Shown here piece after piece: positions 7,514 through 14,606 of a stretch of 32,354 nt of DNA. The stretch is from the NCBI GenBank assembly GCA_937928405.1, contig CALFWZ010000205.1, positions 1 to 32,354 of the forward strand, read 5' to 3'. The position numbers and the translations under genes were made by a program. This stretch comes from an uncultured Saprospiraceae bacterium (GTDB lineage: Bacteria; Bacteroidota; Bacteroidia; Chitinophagales; Saprospiraceae). Position 1 is the first letter of the stretch. Each line of letters opens with the position of its first letter. The notes beneath the pieces are model-generated. The model did not search any database. It saw nothing but the letters and a program-made list of their open reading frames with translations, and was not told where the DNA came from.

Positions 7514-8767
7514 CTAACTATGACTTTCTTCCTCCCAAACCTTGGCAATCTCCACGATCATTTCGGCAGACTTTTCCATATCTTGAACAGAAGTATATTC
7601 TTCTTTGCCATGAAAGGCATATTCTCCCGCAAAAATATTTGGACAAGGCAATCCCATAAAAGACAATCTCGAACCATCTGTCCCTCCACGGATACTGGAA
7701 GGAATTGGCGTCAGACCAATCCGTTCGATGGCTTTAGCAGCGTTGGCTACGACCTGCGGATGCTGATCCAAAATTTCTTTCATATTTCGGTATTGTTCCG
7801 TTACCGTTAGTTTGGCAGTAGAGTTTGGATAATCAACCATCACTTCGTCGATGATTTGCTGAAGGAAGTCTGCGTGATTTTTCAAATTCGCCGTCACAAA
7901 ATCTCTAATGATAAAAGTGACCGTCGCTTTTTCTAGCATACCATTGATAGAAGTTGGATGAATAAAACCTTCTTTATTGGCAGTTGTTTCTGGAGACAAA
8001 CGATCTTTTGGCAAACGGTCAATAATGGCCGAAGCAATCTTGATAGCATGCTCCATTTTTCCTTTTGCAAAACCAGGGTGAATACTGACTCCTTCAATCT
8101 CGATTTTTGCTCCATCGGCACTAAAAGTTTCGTTTTCTAGAGAACCCACCGCTTCTCCATCTACGGTATAGCCAAAGTCTGCTCCTAGCTTTTTCATATC
8201 TACCTTTTGTACGCCTCGACCGATTTCTTCATCCGGTGTAAATAATAAACGGATTTTTCCATGCTTAATCTCTGGATGCGTCATCAAGTGATTGGCGGCG
8301 TCCATGATCGCAGCTAATCCCGATTTATTATCGGCACCAAGTAGCGTAGTGCCACTAGCAGTGATCAGATCTTTTCCGATCTGATCTTTTAGAGCAGGTC
8401 GCTTTTTTGTACTAATGACAATCTCTGGATCGTCCGGCAGCGCAATGTCTTGACCATCCCAATTTTCGTGAACAATAGGTCGGACGTTTGTTCCCGTACA
8501 ATCAGGTGCAGTATCCATATGTGAGCAAAAGCAGAGTACAGGAATCCCTTCTTTTTCAGTAGTGGCAGGAATAGTGGCATATACGTATCCCCATTCGTCG
8601 AGGTGTGCGTCGGTGATACCCATTTCTTGTAATTCAGCTACTAGGACTTTTCCCAAGTTTTTTTGTTTGGGAGTAGAGGGTATGGTGTCCGAGCTAGCAT
8701 CTGATTGGGTATCAATTTTTACGTACCGCAAAAAGCGATCTTTAACGGTGTGATGGAAAGAAGTCAT
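7514..8767 (-). CDS. pepT: Peptidase T (tripeptide aminopeptidase), M20 family
   Basis: A cytoplasmic dinuclear-zinc aminopeptidase releasing the N-terminal residue of tripeptides. The 417 residues are close to the usual length for PepT. The M20 metal ligands and catalytic residues are all present: SHMDTAPD (H83, D85), LLGADNKSG (D146), FTPDEEIGRG (catalytic E180, ligand E181), YTVDGE (D203) and the last ligand in EYAFHGKEEY (H386). The PepT-specific RGGTDGSRLSFMG and PCPNIFAG segments follow the dimerisation lid. No signal peptide. No -7 box was found just upstream on the minus strand. It shares direction with the small gene at 8870-9244 but is separated from it by a strong terminator. Confidence 0.97.
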   Translation of the reverse strand: MTSFHHTVKDRFLRYVKIDTQSDASSDTIPSTPKQKNLGKVLVAELQEMGITDAHLDEWGYVYATIPATTEKEGIPVLCFCSHMDTAPDCTGTNVRPIVHENWDGQDIALPDDPEIVISTKKRPALKDQIGKDLITASGTTLLGADNKSGLAAIMDAANHLMTHPEIKHGKIRLLFTPDEEIGRGVQKVDMKKLGADFGYTVDGEAVGSLENETFSADGAKIEIEGVSIHPGFAKGKMEHAIKIASAIIDRLPKDRLSPETTANKEGFIHPTSINGMLEKATVTFIIRDFVTANLKNHADFLQQIIDEVMVDYPNSTAKLTVTEQYRNMKEILDQHPQVVANAAKAIERIGLTPIPSSIRGGTDGSRLSFMGLPCPNIFAGEYAFHGKEEYTSVQDMEKSAEMIVEIAKVWEEESHS

Positions 8768-8809
8768 AAATATATTTGAAACAGAAGTTTGTAAAACTTG
8801 CTGACATTA

Positions 8810-8846
8810 AAAAGACAGGCAGCAATCTCTACGAGAGATTGCTGCC
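8810..8846 (-). terminator. Intrinsic terminator of the 8870-9244 gene
   Basis: GGCAGCAATCTCT (8818-8830) and AGAGATTGCTGCC (8834-8846) form a perfect 13-bp stem with a 3-nt loop. On the minus strand the stem is followed by TGTCTTTTTAAT, giving the T run. It isolates the small gene from pepT. Confidence 0.85.
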
Positions 8847-8869
8847 CATTTGGATAGATAATATTTTTA

Positions 8870-9244
8870 TTAAACGATAATTTTTTGTAGCAATCCTAAG
8901 AATCCATTTCGACCTTCATTGGCTGAACGAATGGCGTCTTGGTGTAGCATAAATAGTTCTTTTTCAGATTGTCCCATGCCTGCTTTGACAAAATTGATCG
9001 TATCGTGATCAAAATGAATTTGGGTATGCGCAATTAAATCAATTTCTCCTTCGGCAGTTCCTTTTATTTTCTTTAGAATATCTTCCGTTTTTAGAAATTT
9101 TTTGCTGCTTCCGTCCATGATGTGGCTTACTTTTCCTGTAAGCGTTGTCACTTCCAAGGTGGTAAAATCTAAGGCCGCATTTTTAAGCTTAGTGGCTAGA
9201 TTTTTTTTAATCCCTTTTAATTGCACGTTTAGTTCGTCCGCCAT
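8870..9244 (-). CDS. Uncharacterised 124-residue cytoplasmic protein
   Basis: Not recognised. The protein has no signal peptide or membrane segment. It opens with an amphipathic helical stretch rich in Lys and Leu (NVQLKGIKKNLATKLKNAAL), then beta-prone segments (TTLEVTTLTGKVSHIMDG, EGEIDLIAHTQIHFDHDTINF) and a C-terminal helix (KELFMLHQDAIRSANEGRN). The HFDHD cluster could bind metal but matches no motif I know. Its own terminator and codon use like its neighbours support a real gene. No promoter with both boxes was found upstream. Confidence 0.8.
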   Translation of the reverse strand: MADELNVQLKGIKKNLATKLKNAALDFTTLEVTTLTGKVSHIMDGSSKKFLKTEDILKKIKGTAEGEIDLIAHTQIHFDHDTINFVKAGMGQSEKELFMLHQDAIRSANEGRNGFLGLLQKIIV

Positions 9245-9431
9245 ATTATTTGGTTTAATTAGGTTGAAAAATAGAAATCTTAATTGGTTTTAACCAACAT
9301 CATCGACTTCGATCCGAAAGATAAGATAATCATAGCTTAAATACAAAAATTATTACTTTTACGAATGAAAACTAATTACCTTCTGTTTCGTTGAAATAGG
9401 TAAGTATGTAATATTCACACAATCAATTTTT

Positions 9432-10745
9432 ATGTCAGCTGCTAATATAAATATTCCAGATGCCCCGCAGCCCCGGGTGGTAATTGTTGGAGGTGGTTTT
9501 GCCGGCCTCAACTTAGCGGATAAGATGTCGAAGATGAATTATCAGGTGGTTTTGATTGATAAAAATAATTTCCACCAGTTCCAACCTTTATTTTATCAAG
9601 TCGCTATGGCAGGTTTGGAACCTTCTTCTATTTTATTTCCTTTGCGAAAGCTATTTCAAAAAAGAAAAAATGTTTTTATAAGGGTTACTACGGTCACCAA
9701 AGTAAATACCGCCCAAAAGCGGGTGCATACCTTATTAGGTGAACTGGAATACGACTTTCTCGTTTTAGCAATTGGTGCGGACACTAACTTTTTTGGTAAT
9801 GAACAAATCGCTCGAAAGGCATTTCCCATGAAAACCGTAGGAGAGGCATTAACACTAAGAAACAAAATACTCTACGATTATGAGCGAGCGATTACGACCG
9901 TGGATTATGAAGAACGGCAAGGATTGATTGATATCGTCATTGTTGGTGGTGGACCGACAGGAGTAGAAGTGGCAGGTGCGTTGGCAGAAATGAAAAAATA
10001 TATCCTACCTAAAGATTACACAGAATTAAATTGTGAAGAAATAGACATCTACCTCGTGCAAGGAGGCAATTGTTTACTGAAGGGAATGTCGGCAGAAGCT
10101 TCTCAAAAGGCAGAAGATTTTTTAAAAAAATTAGGAGTAATTATCAAATTAAATGCTCGAGTGGAGGACTTCGACGGAAAATTTGTCTATATCAAAGGAG
10201 GAGAGAAAATTCAGTCTAACAAAGTAATTTGGGCTGCGGGAATTAAAGGCAATACGGTTGAAGGACTGCCCGAAGAGAGCATCGTTTGGGGAGGAAGGAT
10301 AAAGGTAGATCGCGATAATAAAGTAGTCGGGGTAGCAGATGTTTATGCTATCGGAGACATTGCTTATATGGAAGAACCTGATTTTCCCAAAGGACATCCG
10401 CAAGTAGCTCAAGTCGCTATTCAACAGGCGAAAAATTTAGCCAAAAATTTTAATCGAACCGCCAAAGGCAAACCTACTAAGCCTTTTGTTTATAACAACC
10501 TTGGTGCTATGGCCACCATTGGAAGAAACCGCGCAGTAGTAGATTTACCCCGATTTAAATTTCAAGGTTTTTTTGCTTGGATCGTCTGGCTATTTGTCCA
10601 CTTATTCTCGTTGATTGGTATGAAAAACCGACTCTTCGTATTCATTAATTGGGTCTGGAATTATTTTACCTACGACCAATCTTTGAGACTCATTATTCGG
10701 CCTAAAAATAGACATCAAAAGGAAAAAATTCCAAAAGAGATATAA
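9432..10745 (+). CDS. ndh: Type II NADH:quinone oxidoreductase (NDH-2)
   Basis: A single-subunit, non-proton-pumping NADH dehydrogenase feeding electrons to the quinone pool at the inner face of the cytoplasmic membrane. The 437 residues carry an FAD-binding GGGFAG (residues 20-25) after VVIV, a second nucleotide-binding motif GGGPTGVEVAGALAEM (172-187) for NADH, and the second FAD motif around DVYAIGDIAY. The C-terminal ~70 residues contain an aromatic-rich amphipathic/hydrophobic stretch (FFAWIVWLFVHLFSLIG, NRLFVFINWVWNYF) typical of the NDH-2 membrane anchor. The gene is monocistronic, with no Shine-Dalgarno sequence. A thioredoxin-reductase-like role is excluded by the absence of a CxxC motif. 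Confidence 0.95.
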   Translation: MSAANINIPDAPQPRVVIVGGGFAGLNLADKMSKMNYQVVLIDKNNFHQFQPLFYQVAMAGLEPSSILFPLRKLFQKRKNVFIRVTTVTKVNTAQKRVHTLLGELEYDFLVLAIGADTNFFGNEQIARKAFPMKTVGEALTLRNKILYDYERAITTVDYEERQGLIDIVIVGGGPTGVEVAGALAEMKKYILPKDYTELNCEEIDIYLVQGGNCLLKGMSAEASQKAEDFLKKLGVIIKLNARVEDFDGKFVYIKGGEKIQSNKVIWAAGIKGNTVEGLPEESIVWGGRIKVDRDNKVVGVADVYAIGDIAYMEEPDFPKGHPQVAQVAIQQAKNLAKNFNRTAKGKPTKPFVYNNLGAMATIGRNRAVVDLPRFKFQGFFAWIVWLFVHLFSLIGMKNRLFVFINWVWNYFTYDQSLRLIIRPKNRHQKEKIPKEI

Positions 10746-10764
10746 GAATCTTTAGAATGGGGAT

Positions 10765-10795
10765 TTGCATAACCAATAAAAGGTCATTATCTTTG
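10765..10795 (+). promoter_or_regulatory. Consensus promoter TTG-N20-TAtcTTTG
   Basis: TTG at 10765-10767, a 20-nt spacer and TATCTTTG at 10788-10795 match the Bacteroidota consensus. The expected start, about 5-7 nt after the G, coincides with the ATG of a 26-codon frame at 10801. If instead it serves the gene at 10980, the 5' UTR would be about 180 nt. Confidence 0.65.
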
Positions 10796-10800
10796 TTTAG

Positions 10801-10881
10801 ATGCAATTAACTAGCATTACCAATAATCCGTTCATTCTACAGTTTTATACTGTGATATTTTTTCGAATCATTACTGCATAA
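10801..10881 (+). CDS. Possible leaderless 26-residue peptide
   Basis: A short frame, MQLTSITNNPFILQFYTVIF then FRIITA, begins where the upstream promoter should start transcription. The C-terminal half is hydrophobic. A 5-bp hairpin (ACAGT, 10839-10843, with ACTGT, 10849-10853) and six T (10858-10863) fall within it and could truncate the transcript. It could equally be a short RNA or just leader of the next gene. Confidence 0.25.
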   Translation: MQLTSITNNPFILQFYTVIFFRIITA

Positions 10882-10979
10882 TTATACATTTTTGCCTAAT
10901 CATATGATAGTTCAATGGTCAAAATTTGGCTTGAATAAGCTATTTTATCTCTAGTGTATTGTTAAGTAAAATCCGAAAC

Positions 10980-11963
10980 ATGAACATACTAATAAAAATC
11001 TCAGCTCTTTTGTTGTTTGCGGTAGGATCTCATTCTCCGTTGATGGCACAAAAAAAATTGGCGCTCGCTAACGAATGCTTTCAGGCTAAAGCTTATTATC
11101 TCGCCAGTCGATATTATCAAGAAGTTTTTGCTAATAAAACGAACAAATGCCATCCAGATAAAATCAAACTGGCTCAATCACTAGCCGCTACGCAACAGTT
11201 GGAGGCGGCTGGAATTGTTTTTGAACGCCATATGAGTTGTCAAAAATTCAACTCCAGAGATCATATGGTGTATGGAAAATTTTTGATGGATTTAAAGGCT
11301 TACGAAAAAGCCATTCCCTATTTTGAAAAGGCGATGGAAACAGAGCCAGACTTGGCCCGCCATTATATCCTTGCTTGTCAGATGGCATTGCCCAAGTCTG
11401 TAAAGTCTGAGCCCAGCGCTTCTGTTTTTGTCAATCAAACTACGGATACTGCCTTACCCAAAACAGAGGTAATCGACCAGGATGACGAAATCGTTAAAAC
11501 TTTTCCTACCCATAAAGAAATTTTAAATAAAAATAGTCAAGGGCAAATAGACCAAACAACTGCAGCTATCAACGGAATAAATTTGTTTGAGGCTATGAAG
11601 TATACAGATGACATAACTTCGTCCTCTGAGGTGCAGGTTGCCAATACTAATATAGAAGGAGAGGGCACAGTGGTGATCAACGAGATGCCCGCTCGTACAG
11701 TAACCGTAACAAAGGAGAAAATTTCTCCGTACGGCGTTCGTCTCGGAACTTATAAAGATGCTATTATTCCTGACTTATCGGTAGTAGAACAATACGGTAG
11801 AATCACACAAAAAAAGTGGAAAGGAAAAACGATTGTTTTTTTAGTAGATTTTACTTCTAGAACAGCAGCAGAGGCAGCCTTAAAGGTAGCTCGAAAGGAA
11901 AAATTTCATACTGCTACATTAGTAGAAAAATTGGCAAGTGGTCGAATGAAAAGTATTCGGTAG
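10980..11963 (+). CDS. Exported TPR protein with SPOR-like C-terminus
   Basis: A 327-residue exported protein. From the ATG at 10980 it begins with a clean signal peptide (MNILIKISALLLFAVGSHS then PLMAQ, cleavage after MAQ); an upstream TTG start at 10959 would add seven residues before it and is less likely. Residues ~25-130 contain TPR-like helical pairs (AKAYYLASRYYQEVF, AYEKAIPYFEKAMETEPD). A long Thr/Glu-rich linker leads to a C-terminal ~75-residue domain (YGVRLGTYKDAI, VEQYGRITQKKWKGKTIVFL, AEAALKVARKEKFHTATLVE) with the pattern of SPOR-like repeats that bind septal peptidoglycan. A role in the cell envelope is inferred. It ends in a strong bidirectional terminator. Confidence 0.85.
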   Translation: MNILIKISALLLFAVGSHSPLMAQKKLALANECFQAKAYYLASRYYQEVFANKTNKCHPDKIKLAQSLAATQQLEAAGIVFERHMSCQKFNSRDHMVYGKFLMDLKAYEKAIPYFEKAMETEPDLARHYILACQMALPKSVKSEPSASVFVNQTTDTALPKTEVIDQDDEIVKTFPTHKEILNKNSQGQIDQTTAAINGINLFEAMKYTDDITSSSEVQVANTNIEGEGTVVINEMPARTVTVTKEKISPYGVRLGTYKDAIIPDLSVVEQYGRITQKKWKGKTIVFLVDFTSRTAAEAALKVARKEKFHTATLVEKLASGRMKSIR

Positions 11964-11984
11964 GGGGCAATTAAAGATTGAATA

Positions 11985-12026
11985 AAAAAAAGCGTAAGAA
12001 GTTTTATAACTTCTTACGCTTTTTTT
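11985..12026. terminator. Bidirectional intrinsic terminator
   Basis: A 19-bp perfect stem (11985-12003 with 12008-12026) with loop TTAT; the core is AGCGTAAGAAGTT. A tract of A on the left and T on the right provides U runs on both strands. It serves the convergent genes ending at 11963 (plus) and 12030 (minus). Confidence 0.95.
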
Positions 12027-12029
12027 GGG

Positions 12030-12716
12030 TTAAGCCGGCTTAACCGCTCTCGTCATCTCTCTCTTACCTGGAGGACCTTCTAAAGTTTCAACTGTAAATC
12101 CGATCGCTTTTAGACTACGTTTTACAGTTCCTTTGGCACAATAGGTAACCATCATTCCGCCGGGAGCCATTAGGTCAAAAAGTTGTTGAAAAATAACATC
12201 AGTCCATAATTCGGGTTGCGCATTGGGCGCAAAAGCATCGAAGTATACTAGATCAAACTTTTTTTCTGTAGAAAATTCCTCTAAAGTAGTTTTGGATTTA
12301 GTGAAGGTAAACTTATCATTAATCGCAATTGGAGTTTCCCACGCTTCTTCATGAATTTTGAGGAAAACATTTCTGTGGTTATTTTCAGTTTCCTGATCAA
12401 ATAAAACGGTTGGATAATTTAAAGATTGAGCCATATCCATCGAGATAGGGTAGGGTTCAATACCAATATAATCAATCGTCTTATTAAGATTTTGGTTTTC
12501 CAGAACGGATAACCAAGCGTTAAGGCCAGTTCCTAGGCCAATCTCTAGAATATGGAGGTTTTCTTTTGTTAATGCTTTTAAACCAGCATTGATAAATACG
12601 TGTAAACTTTCTTTAAGTGCACCATGTCGGGAATGATAGCTCTCTTTAAATTGTTCCGAAATAATGGAATGAGAACCGTCGTCCGTCAAGTACACCCCAT
12701 TTGTCTGGGTGTTCAT
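12030..12716 (-). CDS. mnmD: tRNA 5-methylaminomethyl-2-thiouridine biosynthesis methyltransferase, MnmD (DUF752)
   Basis: It methylates 5-aminomethyl-(2-thio)uridine at tRNA wobble position 34, the last step of mnm5(s2)U formation. This is the stand-alone methyltransferase form, without the oxidase half of bifunctional MnmC. Visible are the N-terminal GVYLTDDGSHS and the FKESYHSRHGAL signature, the SAM-binding ILEIGLGTGLNAW, FDLVYFDAFAPNAQPELW (motif with the catalytic-pocket Asp) and a C-terminal GPPGKREMTRA. An ATG at 12761 would add 15 residues (to 12761); the internal ATG at 12716 is preferred because family similarity begins there, but both are downstream of the -7 box at 12784-12792. 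Confidence 0.93.
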   Translation of the reverse strand: MNTQTNGVYLTDDGSHSIISEQFKESYHSRHGALKESLHVFINAGLKALTKENLHILEIGLGTGLNAWLSVLENQNLNKTIDYIGIEPYPISMDMAQSLNYPTVLFDQETENNHRNVFLKIHEEAWETPIAINDKFTFTKSKTTLEEFSTEKKFDLVYFDAFAPNAQPELWTDVIFQQLFDLMAPGGMMVTYCAKGTVKRSLKAIGFTVETLEGPPGKREMTRAVKPA

Positions 12717-12783
12717 GTTTAAGCCTTTTATAATTGTACAGTGTAATTTAAGCCCTTTCATCCAAAGAAAGTTTAGTAATGGG

Positions 12784-12792
12784 GCAAAGTTA
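12784..12792 (-). promoter_or_regulatory. -7 box TAacTTTGC for mnmD
   Basis: On the minus strand 12792-12784 reads TAACTTTGC, an exact match to TAnnTTTGC. No TTG lies 17-23 nt before it. Predicted transcription start is near 12779, upstream of both candidate mnmD starts. Confidence 0.45.
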
Positions 12793-12841
12793 ATTTCTTA
12801 AAATGTTTCTTTTGGTTGTTCAGGAATAAATCTTAGGTGTT

Positions 12842-13027
12842 TTACTCAAAAAGGAGTTGTGTGAGTATTTGCTGAGCGGGCATTTGCTGAGTGGAAAGCA
12901 CTTCTATTGAATTACCGATAGAAAAAGTTGGGCAACCCATGCCTCTATTACAACTTGAAAAAGTAACCGTTGCTAGGGCAAAGATAACAAAAGGTAGAAG
13001 TTTTTTAGAATTTTTTAGAATTTTCAT
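12842..13027 (-). CDS. Small lipoprotein, 61 residues, function unknown
   Basis: A very short lipoprotein: a basic N-terminus (MKILKNSKK), hydrophobic core and lipobox FSSC (Cys26) leave a mature part of only 36 residues, CNRGMGCPTFSIGNSIEVLS onward. It contains two cysteines including the lipidated one, a GMGCP motif and a Gln/Leu-rich tail. Its reality is supported by a well-formed promoter (TTG-N22-TActTTTG) on the minus strand starting about 20 nt before the ATG. Small lipoproteins with a G-x-GCP motif are, as far as I recall, common in this phylum but uncharacterised. It is not a fragment of a larger gene: no extension is seen in other frames. Confidence 0.75.
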   Translation of the reverse strand: MKILKNSKKLLPFVIFALATVTFSSCNRGMGCPTFSIGNSIEVLSTQQMPAQQILTQLLFE

Positions 13028-13051
13028 TGTAGATAGATTAACATGTTAGAA

Positions 13052-13084
13052 CAAAAGTACGTAAAAGCCTTAAAAATATATCAA
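13052..13084 (-). promoter_or_regulatory. Promoter of the small lipoprotein, TTG-N22-TActTTTG
   Basis: On the minus strand TTG (13084-13082), 22 nt, then TACTTTTG (13059-13052) fits the Bacteroidota consensus. The expected start near 13046 gives a 5' UTR of about 20 nt. Confidence 0.6.
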
Positions 13085-13170
13085 AATAACGTGATTAAAT
13101 TCTTGGATATTATGCTAACTTGTCTTCTTCTGACAATATACTGGTCATCACTGATTAATAATTAGCCAAA

Positions 13171-14538
13171 ATGAGGATTCATTTGATCGCCATCGGAGGG
13201 AGTGCCATGCACAATATCGCTCTAGCTTTATATTACAATCATCATACCGTTAGTGGTTCTGATGATGAAGTTTACAATCCTGCTCGAGATCGTCTGGATC
13301 TGCGAGGTTTACTGCCTGAAAAGATGGGGTGGGACCCAGATCGGATCACCAAAGACTTGGATTTGGTGATTCTTGGAATGCATGCTCGACCTGATAATCC
13401 TGAGTTATTAAGAGCTAAAGCACTTAATATTCCCATTTATAGCTATCCAGCTTATGTTTATGAGCAGTCTAAGGCACAAAAACGGGTCGTTATCGCTGGC
13501 AGTCATGGCAAAACTACAACCACTAGCATGGTCATGCACGTGCTTAAATCTCTCCAAAAAGACTTTGATTATCTGGTAGGAGCTCAATTAGATGGTTTTG
13601 AAACGATGGCCCGTTTTTCGGATGCTCCAGTTACGGTCATCGAAGGAGACGAATATCTGAGTTCTCCAATTGATCGACGACCGAAATTTTTACACTATTT
13701 GCCCGATTTGGCGGTCATCACGGGTATCGCCTGGGATCATATCAATGTTTTTCCTGATTTTGAAGACTATAAAAATCAATTCCTACTGCTAGCTCAGTCT
13801 ATGCCTGCTTCGGGAAAACTTTTTTATTACCAAAAAGATCCACATCTACCCGAATTGCTGTCAGATTCATCCATTTCCTGTCAGGTCATTCCTTATCAAG
13901 GATTCGAGTTTGAGGTGAAAAATAACCAAACGGTGTTAAGGAATGAAGCCGGAAAGCAGATTCCACTCAAAATATTTGGCGCACACAATCTACAAAACCT
14001 ACAGGCAGCATACTTTTTATGTGCTGAACTTGGCGTTTCATCTACGGATTTTTTTAAAACCATAAAATCTTTCAAAGGAGCTGCAAAACGACTTGATTTT
14101 TTATGTAAAACCAAAACTGCGGTCGCCTACAAAGACTTTGCGCACGCTCCGTCGAAGGTAAAAGCGACTACGGAAGCCATGCATGCTCAGTATCCTAAAC
14201 GCCAATTGATCGCATGTGTTGAGTTGCATACGTTTAGTAGTTTGAATAAAAAATTTCTACCGCATTATAAAAATACGCTCGCAGCAGCAGATCGAGCCTT
14301 TGTTTACTACAGTGAACATACCTTGAAAATGAAAAAATTACCCAACATAAATCCATCGGACATCGAAAAGGCATTCGACCATCCCAATCTGACCGTGATC
14401 CAAAATGATTATGCTACCTTAGAAAAGGCACTCAACCGTTTCGGATGGAAAGAACAAAATCTACTCTTGATGACTTCAGGTACTTTTGGAGGATGGGAGA
14501 TGAAAAAAGCAGCTAAAAGAATTTTAAAGAAAAATTAA
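13171..14538 (+). CDS. mpl: UDP-N-acetylmuramate:L-Ala-gamma-D-Glu-meso-DAP ligase
   Basis: Mpl joins tripeptide recovered from turned-over murein to UDP-MurNAc, feeding peptidoglycan recycling in the cytoplasm. The 455 residues have Mur-ligase architecture: N-terminal Rossmann-like domain (IHLIAIGGSAMHNIALAL), P-loop GSHGKTTT (110-117) for ATP, the metal-binding VIEGDEYLSS, central ITGIAWDHINVFPD and a C-terminal domain with KDFAHAPSKVKATTEAM and a final LMTSGTFGGWE. The HAPS/GxFGGW features separate it from MurC. No other mur or recycling gene is adjacent; a weak terminator follows. Confidence 0.93.
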   Translation: MRIHLIAIGGSAMHNIALALYYNHHTVSGSDDEVYNPARDRLDLRGLLPEKMGWDPDRITKDLDLVILGMHARPDNPELLRAKALNIPIYSYPAYVYEQSKAQKRVVIAGSHGKTTTTSMVMHVLKSLQKDFDYLVGAQLDGFETMARFSDAPVTVIEGDEYLSSPIDRRPKFLHYLPDLAVITGIAWDHINVFPDFEDYKNQFLLLAQSMPASGKLFYYQKDPHLPELLSDSSISCQVIPYQGFEFEVKNNQTVLRNEAGKQIPLKIFGAHNLQNLQAAYFLCAELGVSSTDFFKTIKSFKGAAKRLDFLCKTKTAVAYKDFAHAPSKVKATTEAMHAQYPKRQLIACVELHTFSSLNKKFLPHYKNTLAAADRAFVYYSEHTLKMKKLPNINPSDIEKAFDHPNLTVIQNDYATLEKALNRFGWKEQNLLLMTSGTFGGWEMKKAAKRILKKN

Positions 14539-14549
14539 CCAAAATCTTG

Positions 14550-14571
14550 AAGACAAAAACCGTCTTTTTTT
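14550..14571 (+). terminator. Weak intrinsic terminator after mpl
   Basis: AAGAC (14550-14554) and GTCTT (14562-14566) form a 5-bp stem with a 7-nt loop running into a T tract to 14571. The short stem makes termination partial at best. Confidence 0.4.
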
Positions 14572-14606
14572 CGTTAGAAAGTTGAAGTTACTTAAAAACT
14601 AAAACT

